A stretch of DNA of 64,000 nucleotides from Betaproteobacteria bacterium UBA1934 (GTDB taxonomy: Bacteria > Pseudomonadota > Gammaproteobacteria > Burkholderiales > Rhodocyclaceae): contig DDFG01000004.1 in NCBI GenBank assembly GCA_002337055.1, forward strand, positions 500,382 through 564,381. Reading direction: 5' to 3'. This document shows, piece by piece, positions 14,864 to 24,800 of this stretch. Position numbers and translations under genes: made by a program. The notes beneath the pieces are model-generated. The model did no database searches. It saw only the letters and a program-made list of their open reading frames with translations, and had not been told where the DNA came from. Each line of letters begins with the position of its first letter. Position 1 is the stretch's first letter.

Positions 14864-17353
14864 TCAAATGAACAACGTGGTCGCCGATTCCTGAGCCTCT
14901 GCGAGGAAGGCCGCAACACCGCCCAACTCGACACCTTCGATAAGCTCCTCGTAACGGATACCCATCACATCCATCGACATCTGGCAGGCGATCAGTTGCG
15001 CACCGCCATCCACAAGGTTCTGCAAAAGGTTGGCAGCATCATCCACCTTTTTGTCGCGCATCACCTTGCGGATCAACTTGGCGCCCATTCCCGCAAAGTT
15101 CATTTTTGAGATCGAGTTCAACTTGCTGACACCCGCCGGCATCATGGCGCCGAACATCGAATCCATGAAAGGTTTATTGATGGGAGGCGCGTCGGCTCGA
15201 CGCAGGACGTTCAGGCCCCAGAAAGTGAAAAACAGCGCCACCGGCTTGCCCATGGCCAACGCGCCATTGGCAATGATGAGGCTGGCCATGACCTTGTCCA
15301 GATCGCCGGAAAACACCACCAGCGTCGTCTTGTCACGTGGTGGCGCCGCGCATTCGGCTGCTGGCGAAACCGGGAGCGGTGCGTTCTTGCGAAGCAACGC
15401 TTTAACCAGTCCTTTCTCGATCTCCACGCCCATCACCGTATGGCCAGTTTTCTTGGACCACGCTCTCAGATCGCGTCCGAATGCGGGATCGGATGCCGTG
15501 ATCTCAAGCACTTCACCCGGTTCCATGGCCTCAACTGCCTTGTAGGTCTTCATGATCGGGCCTGGGCATTGCAGGCCGACCGCGTTGAGTAGGTGGCGCC
15601 CGGCGGCCACGGTCAGGCGGCAGGCAGACGCGTTATCGGCCTCGATTTCGGCCGGATCGCGCAGCTTGATGTCCTCGTAATCGAAGATGTCGGGGTTGGA
15701 TTGCTTGTCGACCGCCCATGCCCAGGTTTTGTAGCCCCCGGTCAAATTGCGGACATCGGCAAAACCAGATTGTTTGAGGATGCGTTGCGCCAGATAGCCA
15801 CGTAGTCCAACCTGGCAATAAACAATAATCGGGCGCTCCCGGTCCAGTTCGCCAAGGCGCTCGCGCAAGGCGTTGACGTCAAAGTGACGGGCACCGCGAA
15901 TTGAACCGAGCTCATATTCCTGCGCCGTGCGCACGTCGATCAGTTGTACGGTCGCCGGATCGATCTCGCGCAACTCACGCCAGGAGACGATGTCATGCTT
16001 GCCGTCCAGCACGTTGGCGGCCACGTAACCCGCCACGTTCACGGGGTCCTTCGCCGAGCCAAAGGGCGGCGCGTAGCAGAGTTCGAGTTCGGTCAATTGA
16101 TCCACTGTGAGGCCGGACTGGATCGCCGTTGCGATCACGTCGATCCGCTTGTCGGCACCATCGGCGCCGACAGCCTGGGCGCCCAGTATTTTGCGATCCT
16201 CGGGGCTGAAGATCAGTTTCAGGCTGACCGGACGTGCCCCCGGGTAGTAGGAGGCGTGCGACCCGGGATGGATGATGATGGAGCGATGCGCCAGACCGAA
16301 CGTCCGCAATTGCTTCTCGTTGAGACCCGTGCTGGCCGCCGCGAGATCAAACGCCTTCAGGATAGCGGTACCCAGCGTGCCCTTGTATGCGCTGATATTG
16401 CCGAGGACCATGTTGTCTGCAGCCTGCCTGCCTTGACGATTGGCTGGACCCGCCAGGGGAATCAGCGCGGTACGTCCGGAAATCTGCTGAGTCACCTCGA
16501 TGGCGTCGCCGACTGCGTAGATCGAGGGATCGGAAGTTTGCAGGAATTCATTGACGCGAATACCGCCGCTGGGCGCAAGCTCAAGAGCGGCAGCCCGTGC
16601 CAGAGTCGTTTCCGGCCGTACGCCGATAGCCAGCACGACGATATCGGCCTGCAAACGCTTGCCGCTTTCCAGAAACACCAGGGTGTGGTCTTCTTTATCC
16701 TCAAAGCGCTCGATGTGATCGTGCAGATAGAGCTCAACGTGCTTGTCCCGCAGATGTGAGTGGACGATTGCCGCCATTTCTTCATCCAGCGGCGCAATGA
16801 TCTGGTCCGCCCCTTCCACCAGCGTGGTAAACAACCCGCGGTCATGCAGGTTCTCCGCAACTTCGACACCAATATAGCCCCCCCCGATCACCACCGCGCG
16901 GCGCGGGTGACTGGCTTGCAGGTGCGCCATGATCCGGTCGAGATCGGGAAGGTTACGCAGGCCAAACACCCGCATTGAATCGATACCCGGCAACTGGGGT
17001 CGAAACGGTTCCGCACCGGGCGACAGCAACAGGCGGTCATAGGATTCGTCGATTTCCTTGCCTGTTTCAAGATTGCGAAGGCGAACCGTCTTCGCGCCCC
17101 GATCAATCGAGATCGCCTCGGTGAGCGGCCGTACGTCGACACGATACCGCTCGCGGAACATATCGGCCGTGGTCACCAGCAGTTGGTCCCGCTCTGCGAT
17201 GGCGCCGGATATGTGGTATGGCAGACCACAATTGGCAAAACTGATATAGGGACCGCGCTCGATCATGACGATTTCGGCCTGTTCGTCGATCCGGCGCAAG
17301 CGCGCAGCGGCAGTGGCGCCACCCGCAACGCCCCCAATGATGAGGTGTTTCAT
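14864..17353 (-). CDS. CoA-disulfide reductase-like fusion: Pyr_redox + rhodanese + TusA + DsrE
   Basis: 829-residue cytoplasmic fusion. Residues 1-445: FAD/NAD(P)H flavoprotein of the CoA-disulfide/persulfide reductase type (GGVAGGATAAARLRR, redox Cys42 in FANCGLPYHISG, second nucleotide site AVVIGGGYIGVE at about 153-164, VGDAIE near 281). Residues 455-545: rhodanese with Cys513 in YCQVGLRG. Residues 580-655: TusA-like domain with CPGP (Cys596). Residues 672-829: DsrE-type domain with Cys790 in IACQMSMDVMG. The chain can be read as a persulfide relay from sulfane sulfur through rhodanese and TusA to DsrE, with the flavoprotein reducing CoA or glutathione persulfides; the order of transfer is inference. 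GGGAG lies 7-11 bases upstream of the start. Leader is AT-rich. Domain identities are secure. Confidence 0.95.
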   Translation of the reverse strand: MKHLIIGGVAGGATAAARLRRIDEQAEIVMIERGPYISFANCGLPYHISGAIAERDQLLVTTADMFRERYRVDVRPLTEAISIDRGAKTVRLRNLETGKEIDESYDRLLLSPGAEPFRPQLPGIDSMRVFGLRNLPDLDRIMAHLQASHPRRAVVIGGGYIGVEVAENLHDRGLFTTLVEGADQIIAPLDEEMAAIVHSHLRDKHVELYLHDHIERFEDKEDHTLVFLESGKRLQADIVVLAIGVRPETTLARAAALELAPSGGIRVNEFLQTSDPSIYAVGDAIEVTQQISGRTALIPLAGPANRQGRQAADNMVLGNISAYKGTLGTAILKAFDLAAASTGLNEKQLRTFGLAHRSIIIHPGSHASYYPGARPVSLKLIFSPEDRKILGAQAVGADGADKRIDVIATAIQSGLTVDQLTELELCYAPPFGSAKDPVNVAGYVAANVLDGKHDIVSWRELREIDPATVQLIDVRTAQEYELGSIRGARHFDVNALRERLGELDRERPIIVYCQVGLRGYLAQRILKQSGFADVRNLTGGYKTWAWAVDKQSNPDIFDYEDIKLRDPAEIEADNASACRLTVAAGRHLLNAVGLQCPGPIMKTYKAVEAMEPGEVLEITASDPAFGRDLRAWSKKTGHTVMGVEIEKGLVKALLRKNAPLPVSPAAECAAPPRDKTTLVVFSGDLDKVMASLIIANGALAMGKPVALFFTFWGLNVLRRADAPPINKPFMDSMFGAMMPAGVSKLNSISKMNFAGMGAKLIRKVMRDKKVDDAANLLQNLVDGGAQLIACQMSMDVMGIRYEELIEGVELGGVAAFLAEAQESATTLFI

Positions 17354-17612
17354 GCTGTACTCCCGTATAGAAACTTTTAATATTCGCTAATTCTAATACT
17401 CTAAATAATTGCAGACAACCGCGAATCTGCCAGCTTGACCTAAGCATGTGCAGATAGTAGCATATGCCAATTATTATTCATCAAGGTTCAATGTTCCCGT
17501 TTTCTACCTTTAATCAACGGACGGCGGGTCAAACGATGTGACCCAATTACAGTTTGATTTCCGCGATGGCTTACCTTGATCCATTCAACTCTCCCACTTC
17601 AGGAGTCACACC
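17354..17612. promoter_or_regulatory. Divergent AT-rich control region
   Basis: The 259 bases between two divergent genes contain no frame of interest. The stretch at 17381-17410 is strikingly AT-rich and holds two CTAAT units (17387-17391, 17393-17397) close to where the minus-strand promoter should lie. CTAAT/ATTAG units recur in the control region of the sulfide:quinone oxidoreductase (20755-20770). A shared operator is possible; no protein can be named. Confidence 0.35.
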
Positions 17613-18041
17613 ATGAAAATCTGTCTTCCCGTCTCGCAATTAAAAGGGCTTGAGTCGAAAATCACACCAAGTTTCCGTGCCACACCGGCCTTGCTGGTCG
17701 TGGATTCGAATTCGCAACAGTTTCAAGAAATTGACGTTTCTTCGAGCGCTTGCCGTGCCACACCCAACCAAATCGACGCCATCATTTGCGCTGGCGGCAT
17801 CGGGCGCGGACAATTCAACGGATTGCGCAGGCGTGGCGTCAAAGTGTTTCTGACCGATCCCACAACCGTCGCCGAAGCTTTGCGCGCTTTTCATGCTCAA
17901 TCGCTCGTCGAATTGCACGACGTCGAATGTTGCGGTGGTCATGAGCACACGCATCCCGAGAAAAACCATACCGGATGCGGTTGTAACGGACACCAAAATG
18001 AAGATGGCACTGCCAAGAGTTGTGGATGCAGCCACCAATAA
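17613..18041 (+). CDS. NifX/NifB-type dinitrogenase cofactor-domain protein with Cys/His tail
   Basis: 142 residues. Residues 1-105 match the Nitro_FeMo-Co fold (MKICLPVSQ, TPALLVVDSN, NQIDAIICAGGIGRGQFNGLRRRGVKVFL), the domain of NifX and of small archaeal and bacterial relatives that bind metal-sulfur cofactors. The last 35 residues are Cys/His-rich (ECCGGHEHTHPEKNHTGCGCNGH...CGCSHQ), a likely metal site. No nif gene is near, so nitrogen fixation is not implied; an iron, molybdenum or sulfur trafficking role fits the neighbours better. The ribosome site is in CAGGAGTCACACC before ATG 17613. It probably starts an operon with the rhodanese 90 bases downstream. Confidence 0.85.
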   Translation: MKICLPVSQLKGLESKITPSFRATPALLVVDSNSQQFQEIDVSSSACRATPNQIDAIICAGGIGRGQFNGLRRRGVKVFLTDPTTVAEALRAFHAQSLVELHDVECCGGHEHTHPEKNHTGCGCNGHQNEDGTAKSCGCSHQ

Positions 18042-18131
18042 AGATGTGAATTGCTTCTACTCCACGCATCGCCGCCGTATGATGTGCAAATCACTCGACA
18101 AAACTCTGTACCTTAAGAAGGGAGTATCGAA

Positions 18132-18512
18132 TTGGCGCTCACCCCCCACGAACTGGTCATTGAAGCCAAGGCCCAAATCGCCGAAATCAGCTGCGGCGAT
18201 GCGCTATCCGCCGCAGCGCAAGCTTTTATTATCGACGTGCGCGAATACGATGAATATGCAGCCGGACACTTACCCGGTGCTGTAAACATTCCACGCGGCG
18301 TGCTCGAATTCAGAATTGGCAACCAGCCTGGCGTCGCCGGACTGCAAAGTGCCCTGTTACTCTACTGTAAAACCGGAGGCCGCTCGGCGCTTGCCGCAGC
18401 ACAATTGCAACGCATGGGCTATACAGCAGTGCTTTCGCTTGCTGGTGGATTTGAACGCTGGACAGCGGAAGGACACCCAGTCGAATCGCCCGGATCTGTG
18501 TCATTCGAGTGA
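18132..18512 (+). CDS. Cytoplasmic single-domain rhodanese
   Basis: 126-residue rhodanese with no signal peptide. Family features: FIIDVREYDEYAAGHLPGAVNIPRG and the active-site loop YCKTGGRSA with the persulfide-carrying Cys, followed by the C-terminal LAGGFERWTAEGHPV. Expected role: sulfane sulfur transfer in the cytoplasm. TTG 18132 is the best start: GAAGGGAG lies about 8 bases upstream and no in-frame ATG gives a fuller domain. It sits between the NifX-like gene and a second, exported rhodanese. Confidence 0.88.
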   Translation: MALTPHELVIEAKAQIAEISCGDALSAAAQAFIIDVREYDEYAAGHLPGAVNIPRGVLEFRIGNQPGVAGLQSALLLYCKTGGRSALAAAQLQRMGYTAVLSLAGGFERWTAEGHPVESPGSVSFE

Positions 18513-18624
18513 TTGCCAAGCAATGCGTTGGTCACAGATACTCCACTCTCCATTACCGCAACATAGGCGGATCAACCTTGATCCAAAACCGTGCCTGCCA
18601 ACCCCTTGAAATGATTTTTGTGCC

Positions 18625-18993
18625 ATGAACAAACTCGCCGTAATCGTTGCTCTCCTCCTGACATTCGCCAATGTCTCCGCGAAAGCCAAAGACATTTCGG
18701 TTAATGGCATCCGAATGAATGCCACGATCATCGATGTTCGTACCGCCGATGAATTTGCGGGCGGACACGTCGACGGAGCAATCAATATTCCAGTGGATCA
18801 ACTGGAAGAAAAAATTCGTTCAGTTCCCGGCCTGAAAAAAGACGACCAGATCTTGGTTTACTGCCGCAGTGGCCGTCGATCAGCCATCGGCAAAGAAATT
18901 CTCCAGAAAATGGGTTTCCGGAAAATACATGATGGCGGCGGATTCGATAGCCTCACCAAAGTGCTGAAGACGTGCACAGCCGCAAGCTGTTAG
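18625..18993 (+). CDS. Exported single-domain rhodanese
   Basis: 122-residue rhodanese preceded by a signal peptide (MNKLAVIVALLLTFANVSAKA), so probably periplasmic. It carries TIIDVRTADEFAGGHVDGAINIP and the active-site loop YCRSGRRSAIG with the catalytic Cys; two more cysteines occur at the C terminus (KTCTAASC). Together with the cytoplasmic rhodanese and the convergently transcribed sulfide:quinone oxidoreductase it points to sulfane sulfur handling on both sides of the membrane. No strong Shine-Dalgarno was seen before ATG 18625. It ends 58 bases from the convergent small gene. Confidence 0.88.
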   Translation: MNKLAVIVALLLTFANVSAKAKDISVNGIRMNATIIDVRTADEFAGGHVDGAINIPVDQLEEKIRSVPGLKKDDQILVYCRSGRRSAIGKEILQKMGFRKIHDGGGFDSLTKVLKTCTAASC

Positions 18994-19051
18994 GGTCACC
19001 GCACAACCGGAACATAGACGATAAACACAGTTGAAAGGCGACAAAACCTGC

Positions 19052-19210
19052 TCAGTGATCGTGGCGCATTAGCTTGAGCATACGCAAGTTAATTACAAAG
19101 AAGCGCACCGCCTGCCACAAAAACAGCGTCCGCATCATCCGTGTGAATCGGGTTGGAGCGGGTGGATAGTAGGCCTGCTGATAAGGCTCTTTATTTGCAA
19201 TTCCGGTCAT
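19052..19210 (-). CDS. Small SQR-linked protein, 52 residues
   Basis: Short basic protein MTGIANKEPYQQAYYPP... with a proline/tyrosine patch (YYPPAPTRFTR) followed by an aromatic, hydrophobic and arginine-rich stretch (MMRTLFLWQAVRFFVINLRMLKLMRHDH) that looks like an amphipathic or monotopic membrane helix. It starts 41 bases after the sulfide:quinone oxidoreductase stop on the same strand, with GGAG 8 bases before the ATG, so it is very likely the second gene of that operon. I recall similar small proteins beside SQR genes in other betaproteobacteria, but this cannot be checked here. It may anchor SQR to the membrane or assist quinone access; this is inference. Confidence 0.65.
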   Translation of the reverse strand: MTGIANKEPYQQAYYPPAPTRFTRMMRTLFLWQAVRFFVINLRMLKLMRHDH

Positions 19211-19251
19211 TTCATTGTCTCCTGCCGATAACGTTAGGTGGCGTTGTGAGG

Positions 19252-20709
19252 TCAGTCCGGCATCAGCCACCATCCCGGATTCAGTTTGGCTTGATATATG
19301 AAGGTGTGATGGAGCGTCCATTTCATCCAGTGCCCCGCCAGCCCGATCTCACCGGAAGTCAAATCCAGGTCGCGACCATAGTCGGGATAGCGAACGTAAT
19401 CCGGCACAACCGGAAAAACAGTCATGGTCGCCGCAGTCCCATTGAATAGTCCCACACCGGTTGAGGCGATACATGCCGCCCCCATACGAGCCATGGAAGC
19501 GGTTTTGGTTGGCTTGGGTGCGCCTCTGATCATATCCCGGATGCTTTGCGACACTGCAATCGCCATCTTCGCCGACGGCATGCCAGTGCGTGGAGGCGCC
19601 GGATTGATCGGGGTGCCATTCGGACTCTGCATCGGTTTGCTGATCAAATGGGGCGGCGCAAACGCAATTCCTATCGAAAACATATTGCTGTAGATCGGAT
19701 TCTGATAGGTTTTGGGCCAATCTTCGGGGCTCCACTCGACATAGGGACGCGGGCTATACTCGGCATCCACCTTCATAAATCCACTCGGCGCGAAGATCTG
19801 GGCCGAAATATCTTCGCCCACCTTGTTGAAAGCCTTTAGACCGACGCCGGAAAATGGTGGAATCAGCATCGAAAAATCGAATGCCAGTTCATGGAACTGG
19901 CCATCGAGCGTTTCGTAATGGATTTTTCCTGCATCCACTTTTTTTACGTGAGCTCGCACGATCCACTCGATGTCGCGTTCAACCATCAGCGATTCGGCGA
20001 AGGTTTTGCCATTGATGACATAGCCGCCGCGTCTGATATGCACGCCACCCATGCCAAAATCGCCCACCTCATATTCGTTGCTCAACCAGACGATCCGCGC
20101 CAGTTCGCGAACCCCGGCTTCGCGCAGCAAGTGATCGACGTTGTAGATGTATTCGAAGGCAGCACCTTGACAGGTACAAGTTCCGTGCCCAGTTCCGATT
20201 ACCAGCGTCTTGCGCTCACCCCGCTTGAGGGCTGACACAATCGCCTGCAATTTTTCATTTGCTTCGTGGGCATGGCCGGCTGTACACACCGAAACCGTAT
20301 ACCCATATTCGGGCCCTAAACCTTCAGTCGCGCCAAAATTCAGCTTTGGCCCGGTCGCATTGATCAAAAAATCGTAAGCAACCCTGCCCTGTTCGCCAGC
20401 TCGCTCCGGCAAGGTGTACTCGATATCGACATAGGGCTCCGAACGCTCGCCGTCTCCCTCGGGATGAATGGCAATAGCACGCGCCTGCCGGAAATCGATT
20501 CTTGTCTTACGATAGATATCGGCAAGATCGAATGTGACATCTTCCGGTGTCATTCGACCGACTCCAACCCAAATATTCGACGGAATCCAGTTCCATTTCG
20601 CGTTGGGCGAAACCACGACAATTTCATCTCCCTTGCCGAGCCACCGGTCAAGGTAGCGGGCTGCCGTATGCCCGGATATTCCCGCACCGAGGATCACTAC
20701 TCTTGCCAT
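19252..20709 (-). CDS. sqr: Sulfide:quinone oxidoreductase-type flavoprotein
   Basis: 485-residue FAD protein of the SQR / flavocytochrome c sulfide dehydrogenase group. N-terminal dinucleotide fold ARVVILGAGISGHTAARYL; second FAD-contact LINATGPKLNFG. Candidate redox cysteines are Cys142, the pair Cys178/Cys180 in GTGHGTCTCQGAAF, and Cys413 in MGAACIASTG; three spaced cysteines are expected of an SQR. The C terminus has a conserved aromatic, amphipathic end (GHWMKWTLHHTFIYQAKLNPGWW) suited to membrane attachment. It oxidises sulfide to sulfane sulfur and passes electrons to quinone. The long sequence and Cys layout suggest a type III-like rather than type I enzyme, with moderate certainty. 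AGGAG lies 6 bases before the ATG; it is divergent from the RND operon. Confidence 0.88.
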   Translation of the reverse strand: MARVVILGAGISGHTAARYLDRWLGKGDEIVVVSPNAKWNWIPSNIWVGVGRMTPEDVTFDLADIYRKTRIDFRQARAIAIHPEGDGERSEPYVDIEYTLPERAGEQGRVAYDFLINATGPKLNFGATEGLGPEYGYTVSVCTAGHAHEANEKLQAIVSALKRGERKTLVIGTGHGTCTCQGAAFEYIYNVDHLLREAGVRELARIVWLSNEYEVGDFGMGGVHIRRGGYVINGKTFAESLMVERDIEWIVRAHVKKVDAGKIHYETLDGQFHELAFDFSMLIPPFSGVGLKAFNKVGEDISAQIFAPSGFMKVDAEYSPRPYVEWSPEDWPKTYQNPIYSNMFSIGIAFAPPHLISKPMQSPNGTPINPAPPRTGMPSAKMAIAVSQSIRDMIRGAPKPTKTASMARMGAACIASTGVGLFNGTAATMTVFPVVPDYVRYPDYGRDLDLTSGEIGLAGHWMKWTLHHTFIYQAKLNPGWWLMPD

Positions 20710-20855
20710 GGCACGCTCCTAGTTGACATAGTGCGAACGACATCTCGTTAACATATTAGCACCCTCTAATTTTTATGCACGATCAATTCCCTCAGTCAGT
20801 TTTCAGCAGCACTTGCCGCTTGCCGAAGTTTATATATTAGACTATCCTTATAGTT
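20710..20855. promoter_or_regulatory. Divergent control region between sqr and RND operon
   Basis: 146 bases without a gene. A short dyad ATTAG-N6-CTAAT lies at 20755-20770 in the presumed sqr promoter, and an AT-rich element with another ATTAG (20836-20840) lies just before the RND adaptor start. No well-spaced -35/-10 pair could be assigned for either direction. Confidence 0.35.
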
Positions 20856-21845
20856 ATGAAAAATATCCTCTACGCGTTTGTCTTCTTGGTCATGTCGCGT
20901 CCATCTCTGGCCCAGGACCTGCCGATCATCGTAGTTCAGCCACACTCCCTTGCGCTGACTTTCTCCGCCGATGGCGTGGTCGAGGCGGTGCAACAGGCGG
21001 TCGTTGCCGCGCAAGTCGCCGGTCGTGTCGTTGAAGTCCGCGCCGATGCTGGCCAGACGGTCAAGAGAGGGGACGTGTTGATGCGCCTCGATGCCCGCGA
21101 GGCAGCCGAATCCGCCGCCGCCGCAGAGGCGCAATACCGAAATGCCCGCGTCAATTACGAGCGCAGCCAGCAACTGGTAGCCAGGAAGTTTCTGAGCTCG
21201 GCCGCGCTGGACAAAGCCAAAGCCGATTTCGACACCGCTTCGGCACAGCGCGGTAGCGCCGGTGCGGCGCTGAGTCACGCCACCATTCTCGCACCAACCA
21301 GCGGCATCCTCGCCCGCCGTCATGCCGAACTCGGTGACCTGGCGTCGCCCGGCAAGCCTTTGTTTACGCTGTACGAACCGGGTGGATTGCGCGTCACTGC
21401 TCAGGTACCTCAATACAAATTCGCCGAACTCAAGGCCGCCAAGGTCGCCAAGATCGAATTCACCGACAGTGGGCGCTGGGTTGAGGCGACCAGCGTGACG
21501 GTGTTGCCAACCGTCGATGCCAACACCCATTCGGCCGAGGCACGTGCTGCGCTACCTGCACAAATTGGAGGCGGTTTCGTGCCGGTACCGGGAATGTTTG
21601 CGCGCGTCCATTTCGTGGTCGGCCAAGTCACCCGGCTGACCGTTCCAGCAGCTGCACTGGTCCGTCGCGGCGAGGTGACTGCGGTCTATGTGCAAGGCGC
21701 TGACAACCGTCTGTCGCTCCGTCAGCTGCGCCTGGGTGAGCAGGCCGCCGACGGCGAACGGGAAGTACTGGCGGGCCTGGTGGTCGGCGAGAAGGTGGTG
21801 ACCGACCCGGTCAAGGCAGCCATCGCGCTCAAGACCGGAAAGTAA
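20856..21845 (+). CDS. RND efflux periplasmic adaptor (membrane fusion protein)
   Basis: 329-residue adaptor with a short signal peptide (ILYAFVFLVMSRPSLAQ). Then a split biotinyl-lipoyl domain (AAQVAGRVVEVRADAGQTVKRGDVLMRLD and ATILAPTSGILARRHAELGDLASPGKPLF), a helical hairpin between them (about residues 85-140), and a beta-barrel/membrane-proximal part. It links the inner membrane pump encoded three bases downstream to an outer-membrane channel, which is not encoded nearby. It lacks the lipobox Cys of lipoprotein adaptors. Located directly opposite sqr; the exported substrate cannot be told from sequence. Confidence 0.93.
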   Translation: MKNILYAFVFLVMSRPSLAQDLPIIVVQPHSLALTFSADGVVEAVQQAVVAAQVAGRVVEVRADAGQTVKRGDVLMRLDAREAAESAAAAEAQYRNARVNYERSQQLVARKFLSSAALDKAKADFDTASAQRGSAGAALSHATILAPTSGILARRHAELGDLASPGKPLFTLYEPGGLRVTAQVPQYKFAELKAAKVAKIEFTDSGRWVEATSVTVLPTVDANTHSAEARAALPAQIGGGFVPVPGMFARVHFVVGQVTRLTVPAAALVRRGEVTAVYVQGADNRLSLRQLRLGEQAADGEREVLAGLVVGEKVVTDPVKAAIALKTGK

Positions 21846-21848
21846 GCC

Positions 21849-24800
21849 ATGTCCCGTCCCGCTGGTTCGCTCGGTATCTCCGGCCGCCTCGCCGCCACCT
21901 TCCTGGATTCGCGCATGACACCGCTGCTGGCGCTGGTGGCGCTCCTGCTTGGCGTTTTCGCCACGCTGGTGACCCCGCGCGAGGAAGAGCCGCAGATCGA
22001 TGTAACCATGGCCGACGTCCTCGTCTCGTGGCCAGGCGCCACCGCGAAAGAGGTGGAAAATCACATCGCGCGCGCGGGTGAGCAGGTACTCTCGCGCATG
22101 CACGGGGTCGAACACGTGTACTCGGTGTCCCGTCCCGATGGCGCGATCATCACAGTGCAGTTCAAGGTAGGCGTCAAGTACAACGATGCCGTCTTGCGCC
22201 TGTACGACACCGTGCATTCGCACAAAGACTGGCTGGCGCCCAACCTTGGCGTCGGCGAGCCCATTGTCAAACCGCGCGGCATTGACGACGTCCCCATTGT
22301 CTCGCTGACGTTCTCGACGGCGGATACCACCCGTTCGGCATTCGACCTGCAACAAGTCGCCCGCGCCCTTGAAATCGAACTGAAACGGCTCAAGGGCACG
22401 CGCGATATTTCGACCTTGGGCGGGCCGGATCACGTCATCCGCGTTCAGCTCGACGCCGAAAAAATGAACGCCTTCGGCGTAACGCCGCAGGATCTGGCCG
22501 GCGTTCTGAAAGTTTCCAACGCCGTGCAATCCTCTGGCAGCCTGACCGCCGGCAATCGGGACCTGTTGGTGCAAACCGGCAATTTCCTAGAATCCGCCGC
22601 CGATGTGCGCCAACTGGTCGTCGCGGTGCGCGACAAGAAACCCGTATACATGGCCGATGTGGCGCGCGTCGAGGATGGCCCCGATCAGCCCAAACGCTAT
22701 GTCGTACACGGGACCAAAGCCGGCGAGTTTCCGGCCGTAACGCTACAGCTTTCCAAGCAACCCGGCGTCAATGCCGCCGACGTGGCCAGCGCCGCGCTCA
22801 ACCGCATCGAGTCGCTGAAGGGCACCGTAATTCCCGAAGGCGTCGACGTCACGGTCACCCGTAACTACGGCGAAACCGCCACCGAAAAAGCGCAAAAGTT
22901 GATCGGCAAACTCGTCTTTGCCACTGCATTCGTCGTCCTGCTGGTCTTCTTTGCGCTCGGCAAACGCGAAGCGGTGATTGTCGGCGTCGCAGTCACGCTG
23001 ACGCTGGCGGCCACACTGTTCGCTTCATGGGCCTGGGGCTTCACCCTCAACCGGGTGTCGCTCTTTGCGCTGATTTTCTCCATCGGCATTCTGGTCGACG
23101 ACGCCATCGTGGTGGTTGAAAACATTCACCGCTGGCAGGCGCTGCATCCGGACAGACCTCTGCTCGAACTCATCCCGCCCGCGGTCGATGAAGTCGGCGG
23201 CCCGACCATTCTGGCCACCTTCACGGTCATCGCCGCGCTGCTGCCGATGGCCTTCGTCAGCGGCCTGATGGGGCCGTACATGAGCCCGATTCCGATCAAT
23301 TCGTCGATGGGCATGGCGCTCTCACTGGCCATCGCCTTCATCGTCACCCCCTGGCTGGCCGGCAAGCTGCTCGCAAAACACGCCGCGTCGCATGGCCCAT
23401 CGAAGCTGGACGACAGGCTCGACCGCACTTTCCGTCGCCTGCTGACCCCCTTCCTCGACGAGCAGAACGGCAGCAGGGCTCGCAAGAAGCTGGGGCTGGC
23501 CGTTGTGCTGCTGATCGCCGGCTCGGTCGGCCTGGCGGCGATCCAACTGGTCGTGCTGAAAATGTTGCCATTCGACAACAAGAGCGAATTCCAGGTGATC
23601 GTCGACCTGCCCGTCGGCACGCCGGTCGAGTCGACTGCGCAGGTGCTTTCCGAAATTGGCGCCGAACTGGCCAAGGTCGACGAGGTGACGAGCTATCAGG
23701 CCTATGCCGGCACGGCCAGTCCGATCAATTTCAACGGCCTCGTGCGTCAGTACTATCTCCGCGCCGACCCGTGGCGCGGCGATCTTCAGGTCAACCTGGC
23801 CGATAAACACCATCGTTCGCGTTCCAGCCACGCCATCGCCGTCTCGGTGCGCGACACCATTGAGGCTATTGGCAAACGGCATGGCGGTGTCGCCAAAGTC
23901 GTTGAGGTGCCGCCGGGACCGCCGGTGCTGTCGCCCATCGTCGCCGAAATCTACGGCCCCGACGCCAAAGGCCAGCAGGCTGTAGCCAAGGCTGTGCGCG
24001 GCGTCTTCGAAAAGACCGCCGACATTACCGCCATTGACGACAGCGTTGACGCCGACGCTCCCAAAACGGTCCTGCGCGTGCTGCAAAGCAAGGCGGCGTT
24101 GCTGGGAGTGGCCCAGAGTGACATCGTCGAGGTCGTCGGCATGGGGTTGGCAGGGCAGGATGTCACACCGGCCCGCAACGCCGATGCCAAATTCGAAATT
24201 CCGGTGCGCCTGACCCTGCCGGCCGAGAAACAATCCAATCTGGACAGCCTGCTGAAACTGCGCGTCCGCGCCAGGGATGGTCATCTGGTACCGGTATCCG
24301 AGCTGGTCGAGGTGCGCCGCGAGGTTCGCGAAAAGGCCATCTACCACAAGGATCTGCTGCCGGTGGTCTATGTCGTCGGCGACATGGGCGGCAAGCTCGA
24401 TTCACCGCTCTACGGCATGTTCGACATCCGCAGCCAGGTCAAGAGCATGGATCTCGCTGCCTTGCCGAACGGCGGTGGCCAACTGGGCGAGACCTTCATC
24501 CAGCAACCCGCCGACCCGTACGCCGGTTACAGCCTGAAGTGGGACGGCGAGTGGCAGATTACCTACGAGACCTTCCGCGACATGGGATTGGCCTACGCCG
24601 TCGGCCTGATTCTGATCTATCTGCTGGTCGTGGCGCACTTCGGCAGTTATCTGGTACCGCTGATCATCATGGCGCCGATTCCGCTCACCATCATTGGCGT
24701 TATGCCCGGCCACGCCCTGTTGCGCGCCCAATTCACCGCCACCTCGATGATCGGGATGATCGCGCTGGCCGGCATCATCGTCCGCAATTCGATCCTGCTG

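Noticed and set aside
17381..17410. SqrR-type operator (ATTC-N8-GAAT)
   Set aside because: An ATTC is present but no GAAT at the required distance on either strand.
17613..18041. NifX-like protein as evidence of nitrogen fixation
   Set aside because: No nif structural or assembly gene is present; this fold is common in non-fixing bacteria.
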